From positions 3,894,985 through 3,958,984 of the forward strand of contig CM042985.1 of assembly GCA_023678885.1 (NCBI GenBank): 64,000 nucleotides of DNA, read 5' to 3'. The notes below the pieces were generated by a model. It was not told the origin of the DNA and searched no databases. It worked only from the letters and a program-made list of their open reading frames with translations. The DNA comes from Pogostemon cablin (Eukaryota > Streptophyta > Magnoliopsida > Lamiales > Lamiaceae). A program made the position numbers and the translations under genes. Positions 56,258 to 64,000 of the stretch are shown here, piece after piece (position 1 is the first letter of the stretch; the number at the start of each line of letters is the position of its first letter).

Positions 56258-57193
56258 CATTCAAAGAAGGTAATAAATAAAATACAATGCAAACAGCGTT
56301 CGTATCTTACCTTTGGCTCTAACTATGGATCCGTCAACAAAACCGGTGGGTAAATGCGGGAGTCGATGACCTTTTTATGCTCCAATAATTTGTGGATACA
56401 GATGAATAAAGTTTGAATCCACTGTGCCCAATTTTTATGTTTGTTGGTGGTGAAGTTATTTGGTTGGTGGGGATAGTTGAGAGTTTAATGTGACAAGAAT
56501 TTACATAAATGAACTGATTGTGAAAACAGGGCCTTTTCACCCCATTAAATGAAGTGTGTTTCAGTGGAGTGGTAGGTAGTTGCATGTGTTTAATCACCTA
56601 AATACTACTGCATGTGTTTATTAATAAAAAACCTATTATAACATAACAATTTAAGGAATTTAAAAATTTCATTCAGCTTGTCCGCCGAATTAGGGGTTAT
56701 ATTTTAGTAGACTTATTTATTTATTTCTTCTTTAATTAATGTGTCAATCCTAAATAATCAACATATTTCCTGACACATCTATTTTGCCTGCAACTGTACT
56801 TGTCAACTCATTCCCAATACAAAAGGTGGATCATCCTTGAGGGTATTCATGGCATTGCATGTATTTTTAGGGCAATTTAGATGTATTAGAAAAGGTAGGG
56901 CAAAAAAGATGTTGACTTCCCCATATAGGGCAAATTGTGGTATTTCCCATTTTATTATGTTGACATACAAGGACAAAACTGGATACTTTGTTTTACTTAA
57001 AAGATGTTTAATTTGAGTCCATATATATTTTATTCTTCCATATATAATTAAGTTTCAAATAAAATATTTTTTAATTATTACTTTCATATATTCAGGGGAA
57101 AACAAATTTATATAGACGTGCGTGACCGTGTAATGTAACGTTTTTTTTGGCACGAATAAGAAATGATACTAATATTTTTAATACAAAATGATA

Positions 57194-57286
57194 CTCCCTC
57201 CGTCCCGTCCATATTGCTACGTTTACTATAGTTTTTGTGAGAGTTTTATGCAGTCAAACGATGCAGTTTGACCGGGACAGAGGGAG
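57194..57286. mobile_element. Short Stowaway-type MITE (93 bp)
   Basis: Ends CTCCCTCCGTCCCGTCC and GACCGGGACAGAGGGAG, with TA on both sides (57192-57193, 57287-57288). Confidence 0.8.
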
Positions 57287-57402
57287 TAGTTTAAATCAAT
57301 ATAAAGTGATAATATTTTTAATAAAAATTGATAGTATTAAATCTATATAAAGTGACAGTGAACAATTTCATGAATAATTTATAATAAAAGTAATAAATAA
57401 TA

Positions 57403-57916
57403 CTCCCTCCGTCACACCACAAGAAATACATTTTGTTATTTTCATCTGTTTCAACACAAGAAATGCATTTTTCTTTTTAGTAAATGAGACTCATACACCA
57501 CACTCATACACTTACCCAATATACGTTAAAATGGAGTACTCCCTCCGTCCCAAACTCGTTGTATGCATTACTGTAGACACGAAGTTTAAGAAAATTTACT
57601 TTTTGACTAACTTTATTGACTTTTTAAGAATATTGTGGTATTTTTAGGTAATAAATAAATTATAAAGTATGTTATCTGTGTTGGGTGGTGTGGTAAAGTT
57701 GTAATTAAGATGAACTTTTTGGGGGTAGAAATTGATATGATATTTTCTTTTTTGGAATAAGACAATTAGTTTTGGACGGAAAAAAATGAAAAGTAAGACA
57801 ACGAGTTTGGAATAGAGGGAGTATTATTTATGTCTTATCATCTATACATTAAATATTTATATCTCTCAATTTATGTATAAAAAAGAAACGTCACCCTTGT
57901 AGTGGGACGGAGGGAG
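57403..57916. mobile_element. Stowaway-type MITE interrupted by a second one
   Basis: Outer ends CTCCCTCCGTCACACCAC and GTGGGACGGAGGGAG, TA at 57401-57402 and 57917-57918. Another Stowaway copy (57539-57821) sits inside, so the outer one inserted first. Confidence 0.78.
57539..57821. mobile_element. Nested Stowaway-type MITE
   Basis: CTCCCTCCGTCCCAAACTCG at the left, GAGTTTGGAATAGAGGGAG at the right, TA at 57537-57538 and 57822-57823. Same family as 51401-51664. Confidence 0.82.
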
Positions 57917-58320
57917 TAACAATTTTACAAAAAAGTGATAACTTATTAAAAAAATATTAAATGGTGAGAGTGAGGCTATTTCACTTTTTTTCATTTTTTA
58001 TTAAAAATTTTATCATTTTTATTTAAATATTATCACTTTCCCCATTTCTTCAACAGCAGACCCTAATCCGTTCTTGAATTCCACCATTGGAGTATTCCTG
58101 AGGCCATCTCCAGCAGTCTGCACCATTTTGCAGCACATTCAGCACCAAAATGGTGTGAAAACAGTAATTCATCTGAAGCAAGTTGAATATTCACGTCCAA
58201 GTGGTGCAAATGACCAAATTATGGTAAGAGACATTTTTCTTTTTTCTTTTTTTACAAATCTTAGCAGTTTAATATAATACAAACTCCTTTCATTTATTTA
58301 TATTATTATTGCAGTGGGAA

Positions 58321-58923
58321 ATGACAAATGAATTGATGTCAAAACAAAAGGATTACAGAGATGGGTTTAAATTTATGCATGTGTGGTCAATTATAAATAA
58401 ATTTGTGGAAGAATCTCCAGAGGAAGAGACATCAAAGGCAGAAGAAAATACCTCGGAATCACCTATTTCTCCACAACCTTCTTTTTCTGAATTTAATATC
58501 AATTTAAGTGATGAAAATTTTAGTGGAGGTTCTTCATCAGGACGACCAATGGGGATTAAAAAAGCCAAAATGAAGAGAAAACAAGGTGAAGAATCTTCAA
58601 ACTTTATGAACATCGTGAAAGAAGAGAATGAGAAATTACGTGAACTTTTAGCTGAATCTGCGCAGAAAAAAGAACGAGATACTGAATTGATGCGACAAAA
58701 ACTTGAGTTCAAACAAAAAATTAGAGAAGATAACATTATAATGAAAGATTTGAACACCATTGCTGATCCCGAAATGCGTGAACTCTTGAAAATGGAGCAA
58801 CAAAGTATAAAGCATAAAAGAAGACAAATGCACCAACAAAATTCTAACACTGCATTTGATTTGCTTGGACAATTTTTTCCGGATATTGGAGGGGGTTCTG
58901 GAGGTGGCCTATCCGATTATTAA
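58321..58923 (+). CDS. NAM-associated C-terminal domain protein, N-terminally truncated
   Basis: The open frame gives about 200 residues after a splice acceptor at 58314. It contains YRDGFKFMHVWSI, a Ser/Glu-rich linker, the family motif GRPMGIKKAKMKR and a long charged coiled coil (EENEKLRELLAESAQKKERD, QKLEFKQKIREDN, EQQSIKHKRRQMHQQ), ending GGGLSDY. In related genes an N-terminal SANT/Myb-like domain comes first; it is not found upstream. Such proteins accompany PIF/Harbinger transposases as DNA-binding partners and also exist as host genes. Its place inside TIRs suggests transposon cargo. Confidence 0.6.
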   Translation: MTNELMSKQKDYRDGFKFMHVWSIINKFVEESPEEETSKAEENTSESPISPQPSFSEFNINLSDENFSGGSSSGRPMGIKKAKMKRKQGEESSNFMNIVKEENEKLRELLAESAQKKERDTELMRQKLEFKQKIREDNIIMKDLNTIADPEMRELLKMEQQSIKHKRRQMHQQNSNTAFDLLGQFFPDIGGGSGGGLSDY

Positions 58924-58995
58924 CCAAATGATCTATGTATTTAGTTTTATTTTATTGTATTACTTTAAGTTTTTTAATATGTAATTTTATATAAT

Positions 58996-59066
58996 GTGTA
59001 ATGTAATTTTAATTATGTATTGTGTAATGTAATTTTAATTATGTATTGTGTAATGTAATTTTAATT
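58996..59066. repeat. 3 x 26 bp tandem repeat
   Basis: Units GTGTAATGTAATTTTAATTA plus six bases starting at 58996, 59022 and 59048, just 3' of the NAM-associated ORF. Confidence 0.88.
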
Positions 59067-59438
59067 TTATGTTTAAATCTCATATTTAATCTAATTTTTT
59101 TTTAAAAATTATTTTAAAAAATATATACATAATACATAAAATAAAATAAAATAAAATTGTCAAAATAAAAATTCCAAAGTGATTAAAATACAATAAAAGA
59201 TAATACATAAATAAATACATTAAATTATTAAAACACATATTATCTTTTAACATTAATTAATTAAAAAGGAAAAAAATTAATAAAATAATGGGCTACGGAA
59301 CGGCATATCCACCGCAAATTGGTGTGATTTCATTGCTCGCCGCAAAATGCCGTAGGGGATGCCGCAACCGCTGGAGATTACAATTCACCGCAAAACACCT
59401 TTTTGCAGCAATTTGCTGCGCCGCTGGAGATGGTCTGA

Positions 59439-59854
59439 GCAACATTTTAATCTGCGAGGTAAAATGATTCTCTTCACTTCGTTTCTGGGATTTTAGTTGA
59501 GTTTAAACGACTCACTCCGCCGTAACTGTGATTCATTCTCACCATCCGAAGGTTTCTGAATTTTTTCTTCAGATTGATGTTTTCCGGTTTGTAATGGCGT
59601 GATTAATTTGTGGATGATATGTTCTATTATCAAGATTTATATTCTTTGTAATGTTTAATTGGTTTTGTGTCGATTGGGGGTATATTGACGTGTTGATTTG
59701 CATTTCTAATTAAGAGTATTTAATATTAAGAAATTAGAAAGCTCGTTTGAAGTTGGTGCTACTGAATATGTTCAGATTGGGTTTTGTCGAATGAGTGCAT
59801 GCTTCTGTATGTTCACATGTATACGAATTCATTATTCTTGAATCGATTGATAGA
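59439..59854. other. Leader region of the UVI4-like pseudogene
   Basis: Moderately T-rich DNA that would have been the promoter, leader or first intron of the pseudogene. No other feature. Confidence 0.4.
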
Positions 59855-61670
59855 ATGCCAGAGGCGAGAGACAGAATTTCCAGGCAATAGGACGTTATCA
59901 ACGATTACATCAATCGGAGGAGGCGGATTCATAGCAGTGGGAGGGCTAATTCGGAAGAGTTTGTCCTACAGGATGACGCCGAGGATCAAGCTGCAGGAGT
60001 TTTCTTAGGGTGGAGAGATACGCCGATGGGCACACCTAGATCTACGAGATCACCTTTCGGAAGGGGCGTCACTGGAAGTTCAAGATTTGGGGGATCCCCA
60101 AATTTTGGTCGATCATCCGCATTGGCCAGAGGGCGTGAAAACACTTCCCCTGCAGTGGGAAGTGGCCGAGGTCGACGCGGTTCCCGAAGACGAGGTAACA
60201 TCTTGCCTGCCTAGTACCCAAGAAAACCTCTCCAGGACATCACTGCTGTTGTGAGGGTAATGCTGATTGTTAAATAATCTCTCATGTGTTCACAGTTATT
60301 GCTCCATACATATATCTTAATAACTGATTCTTTGTGTTAAAAGCACAAGTAGGATATGATTGAGAAGCTGATTTTCTCAGATTGTCAATATCTTGAACCC
60401 AGATTCCATGGATTGCAATTAGAACATTTTCTGATTTTAGCCAACGCATTGTTTATGGGTTGCTAATTAATTATTGCATGTCTTTGTGTTGTAGAATAGG
60501 ATAACTTGGCATGTAATGTATAATCAATGCATCATTTTGGTTTCATTAATGTGTGTTCTATTAATTGGTTGTTGTGAAAACTGTAATATGCAAAATAATT
60601 TATCATCTATATCTTTGCCTACTTTTATCCACGAAATGTAAACTATGAAATGTGCCTGACATTGGAAATTTTATTGATTAGGTTTAGTTTTCAATGTTAG
60701 CTAACTTCTGATTACTCATCAGAAACAATTGAAAATTTAAAATCTGATCTGCAAACATTCGTTTGTGTGTTCTTATCTGTAGAGTAGCGCTTTGTTGCAA
60801 ATATTTTGTACTTCAAAGCGTCTCCAAAGTGTTGAAGTAATTGATTTGAATTTGCGCTGAGTGTTAACATTATCAGTGTCAAACCTCAGTAACAGTTCTG
60901 GTAAGTCAGAGGTCATTTTATTTTCTGTTAGTGTATTTCTTTCTATTTCTATTTTTGTGAGTCTTGTTGAACACTGATCATTCATCTTCAGGTGTGGATA
61001 TTGATTCTAATCAACCCTGATTCACATGAGAATAAATAGGTTCACTTCCGAGTATAATTACTTATTTTTCTGAGTTATAAATGGCACTATTCCCCACCAT
61101 CTGTGAAGTACATCTACATTCTTTTATACCATCTGTTATGATGCTTTGCCTGAGTATTTGTTCAAAACTGAGCCAACAATTCTACATGATGTTTGAGGCT
61201 TGAATATACCAATTGTCCTGGGTTTAATAAGGTTTGGTTGAGAAGGTCATCTTCAAAGTTTTAACTAATGATGTTGAGATAATTCTCTCCTTAGGCAATT
61301 GAACGAAGAAGAATGGGACAGGGAGAAAGTGAAGGCCTAGAAACTGAGAGTCCTGTGCCCCAGGACGGGAGAGTTCATGATCCAACAGTTGCTCATCTCG
61401 AGCAAGACATTTCTATGATCTCCCCACATCCTACTTTTGGAGTGTGGCGCCGCCCACCAACAACTGGAAAAGTTCCAAGGATACTGCTAAATGTGACCAA
61501 ACAGAATATGATGGAGATTCACAATGCTTGACGCCTCAAAAGAAGCTCCTGAACAACATGGACACAGTTGAAAAAGTGGTGATGGAGGAGCTTCGTAAAC
61601 TCAAGAGAGCTCCATCTGCTAAAAAGGCCGAACAAGAGAAGAAGTGCGGACACTGATGTCTATGCGGTGA
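59855..61670 (+). pseudogene. UVI4: POLYCHOME (UVI4/OSD1-type APC/C inhibitor) pseudogene
   Basis: UVI4 and OSD1 restrain the anaphase-promoting complex and so control endoreduplication and meiotic exit. Two exons are preserved (59855-60256 and 61295-61670) with good splice sites. Recognisable parts are the MPEARDRISR start, the GxEN-type motif in RGRENTSP, the Arg/Gly region before LPA-stop-YPRKPL, DITAVVR/AIERRRMG, a D-box-like RILL, CLTPQKKLLNNMDTVEKVVM and, in a third frame, the terminal MSMR 'MR-tail'. Breaks: TAG at codon 12 (59888-59890), TAG at 60212-60214 where the family has Trp, a one-base shift near 61504 and another near 61643. Intron retention shows duplication or decay of a normal gene, not retroposition. 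Confidence 0.85.
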
Positions 61671-62550
61671 CAGGTCTTCTGTTGGTTTTCTAATGGCAGC
61701 ATCAGTCAAGTTTGAGCATGAAGGGTTTGTGGGGTGTCAAAGGTGATTGAATATCTGGCTGGCCTGGCCTAGGTATGGCTCTGATCATCCCCCGATGATC
61801 GATTCTTGGTTCAACCGATCATCCTCTGATGATCAAACATTAGAATATTGATCAACTTTTACAGTTTACACCGAAGGTGAGCAGGAAGAGTTCATGAACA
61901 TATTGGTAATAATGTTTTTTGCTGCTACTCATTAGAGGTATATTTGTGGATGAATATATAGGGAGTATTATTGTAATCTTCAAGTTTTGGAGTAGGTGGA
62001 TTACGCTGACCCGCCACGTGGTTATTAATACTAAAAGTTTTGTTAATACGTCATAGTACAATCACATTGAACAATTTATGGTCTCACGGCAAAGTGTTGC
62101 TAACAATAAAAATAAAAAAAAGAAAAGATATGTAATAATAATTTCACCTATTCATGGAATGTTTTACCTTATAGTAATTCATCGGCTATTTTATTCTTGG
62201 ATCATTGTGATTCATCTACTATATATTTTATTTCTACAACTTAAATTTTATGTTTAGAATTTAGGTTAGATATACATATACTTATTTCACTCTTATAGTT
62301 TATGAAATACTATACCCTAATTTATAATCTAATTAATTCTAGATTTTAGGTTTATTTTTATGATATGTTAATTCTTAAAATATATTCCCTCTATCTTTAT
62401 CTTTTATCTTTTCATTTTTCGTAGATACGTAAAGTAAGAAAAGTTTTTTTTTTAATGTGGTATTTTAAATAAAAAATAAATTATGAAGTACTATGTTATT
62501 TATGAAAGAAGAGATAACAATTTTAAAATTAAAATACTTATTGAATGTTA
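61671..62550. other. AT-rich spacer after the pseudogene
   Basis: No gene seen. A short inverted motif GATCATCCCCCGATGATCGA at 61782-61801, followed by CGATCATCCTCTGATGATCA, forms small palindromes of unclear meaning. Confidence 0.4.
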
Positions 62551-62789
62551 CTTTCTCCGGCCACTTGAAAGGTAATCATTTGTTTTTTGCACGTGGACAG
62601 TTCTAAGGTCTTTATTTGCTTTTGCACGTAGATTAAGGAGTATTATTATTATAGATAAAGTGGGTAGTTGTATTAGAGGAAAGTGGTGGGTCATATTGTG
62701 TACCTTCTTTACTAAATAAAAGAAATTAATACCTTTGAAGCGGACGACAAAAATAGTGAAATTGATACCTTGTAAATGGTCGGAGGAAG
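62551..62789. mobile_element. Degenerate Stowaway-type MITE
   Basis: Ends CTTTCTCCGGCCA and GGTCGGAGGAAG, TA flanks (62549-62550, 62790-62791). Internal GATTAAGGAGTATTATTATT and AAAGTGGGTAGTTGTATTAG match 17131-17344 and 37352-37555. Ends have drifted, so it is older. Confidence 0.7.
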
Positions 62790-62791
62790 TA

Positions 62792-63640
62792 TTTTTCTAA
62801 CGAGGGTGTGAAGTTGAAATTCACGCAATACATATTCTTTATTCGAAATGAATTATATCCAGAATTATGTTGTGCTGAAATATGCAATAGGGTCTAAGTG
62901 AGATGTCAAAATTCTGGCTTTGTTATTGGAATATTATGATGTTTGCTGCACATGCTTCGATACAATTGTCCAAGGTTTTATGCAGTAAGTTACATCTCAA
63001 AATATGGAATTGGATTTTCTAGTTTTGGATGCTTTGGCTGCATTCCTTTTTTTAATTAAAAATTGCATCATAACAAATAAAAAAATAAAAAATTATGTAT
63101 GATAGCATGCATGCTTGATATTGGAACTCGATTATTCAAATTTCAAACTAGCTTGAATTGCTACGTGTCTTGTTTATATAACTATTACTTCATAAATAAT
63201 AATAAATTAATAATAATATAAAAAAATGAATGAAGAATATGATACTCTTTCATAGTGCTTACTAACATATGTAACATTTTTTATTAATTAAATAGTAATC
63301 CCTTATATTACTGATTGAGTTATATGTATTTATTAAACTTACATGGAGTTCTAAAAAGATAAACACTTTTAAAATACCAGAAGTGTATTTTTTCAAATAA
63401 TGATTTTTTCATCAAGAATTAGTAAATGGGATGTTAATTAATTGTTTTATGAGTTAAATTAAGTAAACCGCGATTTTCACTTGGGCTATTTAGCCTTATT
63501 TGGATTCAGCTCCCAATATCCAGTGGGTTAGCATTCAAAACCCATCTCAATAAACCCAAACCTACGCGGGCCCAAACACTAAAGCCCATTAATCAAGCCT
63601 GTACAACAATATATCACAGAGAGTGAGTGGGATCCAAAGA
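62792..63640. other. Promoter-side spacer of the right-edge PPR gene
   Basis: AT-rich DNA. GGGCCCA at 63568-63574 and AGCCCAT at 63583-63589, 50 to 75 bp before the ATG, look like site II (TGGGCY) elements often found at genes for organelle proteins. Confidence 0.45.
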
Positions 63641-64000
63641 ATGGGTTGGAAACTGAATTTCCGTTTCGTACTACAGAGACGCCATTTTTCGACCAACTCA
63701 AACATCACCAAGCTTTTCAACAAATACGTTGACAAAACCGATGTCTTCTCTTGGAACTCCATCATCGCCGAGTTGGCTCGGAGTGGCGACTCAGTGGAAG
63801 CCCTTAAAGCCTTCTCCTCCATGCGTAAATCCTCCCTCAAACCCAACCGTTCGACTTTTCCTTGCGCCATTAAATCCTGCTCAGCTCTCCGTGATCTCGA
63901 CTCCGGGAAGCAAACCCATCAACAAGCATTCGTCTTTGGCTATGTTTCCAACCTTTTCATATCGTCTGCGCTTATTGATATGTACTCGAAATGTGGCGAA
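63641..64000 (+). CDS. PLS-class pentatricopeptide repeat protein, N-terminal part (cut by window edge)
   Basis: The first 120 codons of an ORF open to the window end. Residues 1-25 (MGWKLNFRFVLQRRHFST) are basic and hydroxylated, fitting a mitochondrial or plastid targeting peptide. Then DVFSWNSIIAELARSGDSVE, RKSSLKPNRSTFPCAIKSCS, GKQTHQQAFVFGY and FISSALIDMYSKCGE show the alternating P, L and S repeats of the PLS class, whose members usually end in E or DYW domains and edit organelle RNA. The C-terminus is outside the window, so the subclass is unknown. The start was chosen as the first ATG ahead of the targeting peptide. Confidence 0.88.
   Translation, partial: MGWKLNFRFVLQRRHFSTNSNITKLFNKYVDKTDVFSWNSIIAELARSGDSVEALKAFSSMRKSSLKPNRSTFPCAIKSCSALRDLDSGKQTHQQAFVFGYVSNLFISSALIDMYSKCGE

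Larger units (their letters stand above)
52760..56948. mobile_element. MULE-2: deleted Mutator-like element with TGTCCGCCGA arrays (4.2 kb)
   Basis: Flanked by a perfect 9 bp duplication ATTTTATTA (52751-52759 and 56949-56957), the length typical for MULEs. Terminal inverted repeats of about 100 bp start GGGATAGCATTTTTTCTGCCC on the left and, inverted, GGGAAATACCACAATTTGCCC on the right, with shared TGCCCTATATG and ACATCTAA blocks. Inside are mirror arrays of TGTCCGCCGA, a protease-type leader exon (ATG GAT AAC CAG then GT, 53187-53198) without the rest of that gene, and a short N-terminal MURA ORF (54424-55409). The layout matches MULE-1, but the catalytic core and the Ulp1 body are gone. 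Confidence 0.9.
58102..59435 (+). mobile_element. PIF/Harbinger-like TIR element carrying a NAM-associated ORF
   Basis: Left end GGCCATCTCCAGCAG and inverted right end GACCATCTCCAGCG form TIRs, with TGA on both sides (58099-58101, 59436-59438) as a 3 bp duplication. Harbinger elements make 3 bp duplications, usually TTA/TAA, so TGA is atypical. Subterminal TTTTGCAGCA motifs occur at both ends. No DDE transposase is present, only the accessory-type ORF at 58321-58923. Confidence 0.65.

Noticed and set aside
58353..58850. 165-codon minus-strand frame
   Set aside because: Antisense shadow of the NAM-associated ORF; cysteine/phenylalanine-rich with no family resemblance.

Overview
This is a nuclear window from a flowering plant, most likely a eudicot. 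The evidence is GT-AG intron-split genes of land-plant-specific families (VAL, FAX, PXC2-type receptor kinase, vacuolar sorting receptor, PPR), AT-rich spacers and many plant transposon families. The species cannot be fixed from sequence alone; an asterid would fit but is only a guess. Gene models were built by hand from splice signals, reading phase and family resemblance.

Layout, left to right. 1-2325 (-): N-terminal exons of a VAL-type B3 repressor, running off the left edge. 3560-4898: two small TIR elements. 5927-8068 (+): plastid-type elongation factor P, convergent with a PPR gene at 8435-10036 (-). 10207-11129: a tRNA-derived SINE with an internal 4 x 73 bp array, then a Stowaway MITE. 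11650-12006 (-): small plant-specific protein of unknown function. 14307-16910 (+): type I membrane protein with an acidic Trp-Asp tail. 17355-21801 (-): Integrator subunit 9. 22788-31920: a 9.1 kb Mutator-like element (MULE-1). 32880-35868 (-): PXC2-like LRR receptor kinase. 37352-39730: MITE, microsatellite and two SINE insertions. 41533-45778 (+): FAX3-like plastid fatty acid exporter with a young LTR element in intron 1. 46997-51057 (-): vacuolar sorting receptor. 52760-56948: a second Mutator-like element (MULE-2). 57194-57916: Stowaway copies, two of them nested. 58102-59435: a TIR element carrying a NAM-associated ORF. 59855-61670 (+): decayed UVI4/OSD1 (POLYCHOME) pseudogene. 63641-64000 (+): start of another PPR gene.

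The most unusual structure is shared by the two MULEs. In MULE-1 a DUF1985/Ulp1-like protease gene and a MURA transposase gene converge, and each seems to start with a very short leader exon at the element edge followed by an intron packed with about 20 copies of a short motif (GGCCGAATAGA). The two arrays are mirror images about the element centre. MULE-2 repeats this plan with an unrelated motif (TGTCCGCCGA), but keeps only the protease leader exon and a 299-codon N-terminal transposase ORF. Both elements have clear target-site duplications (10 bp and 9 bp). The array motif appears to be replaced between lineages while its placement, spacing and mirrored orientation are kept.

The housekeeping genes do not form a pathway or operon. 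They are independent plant genes spaced by transposon debris.
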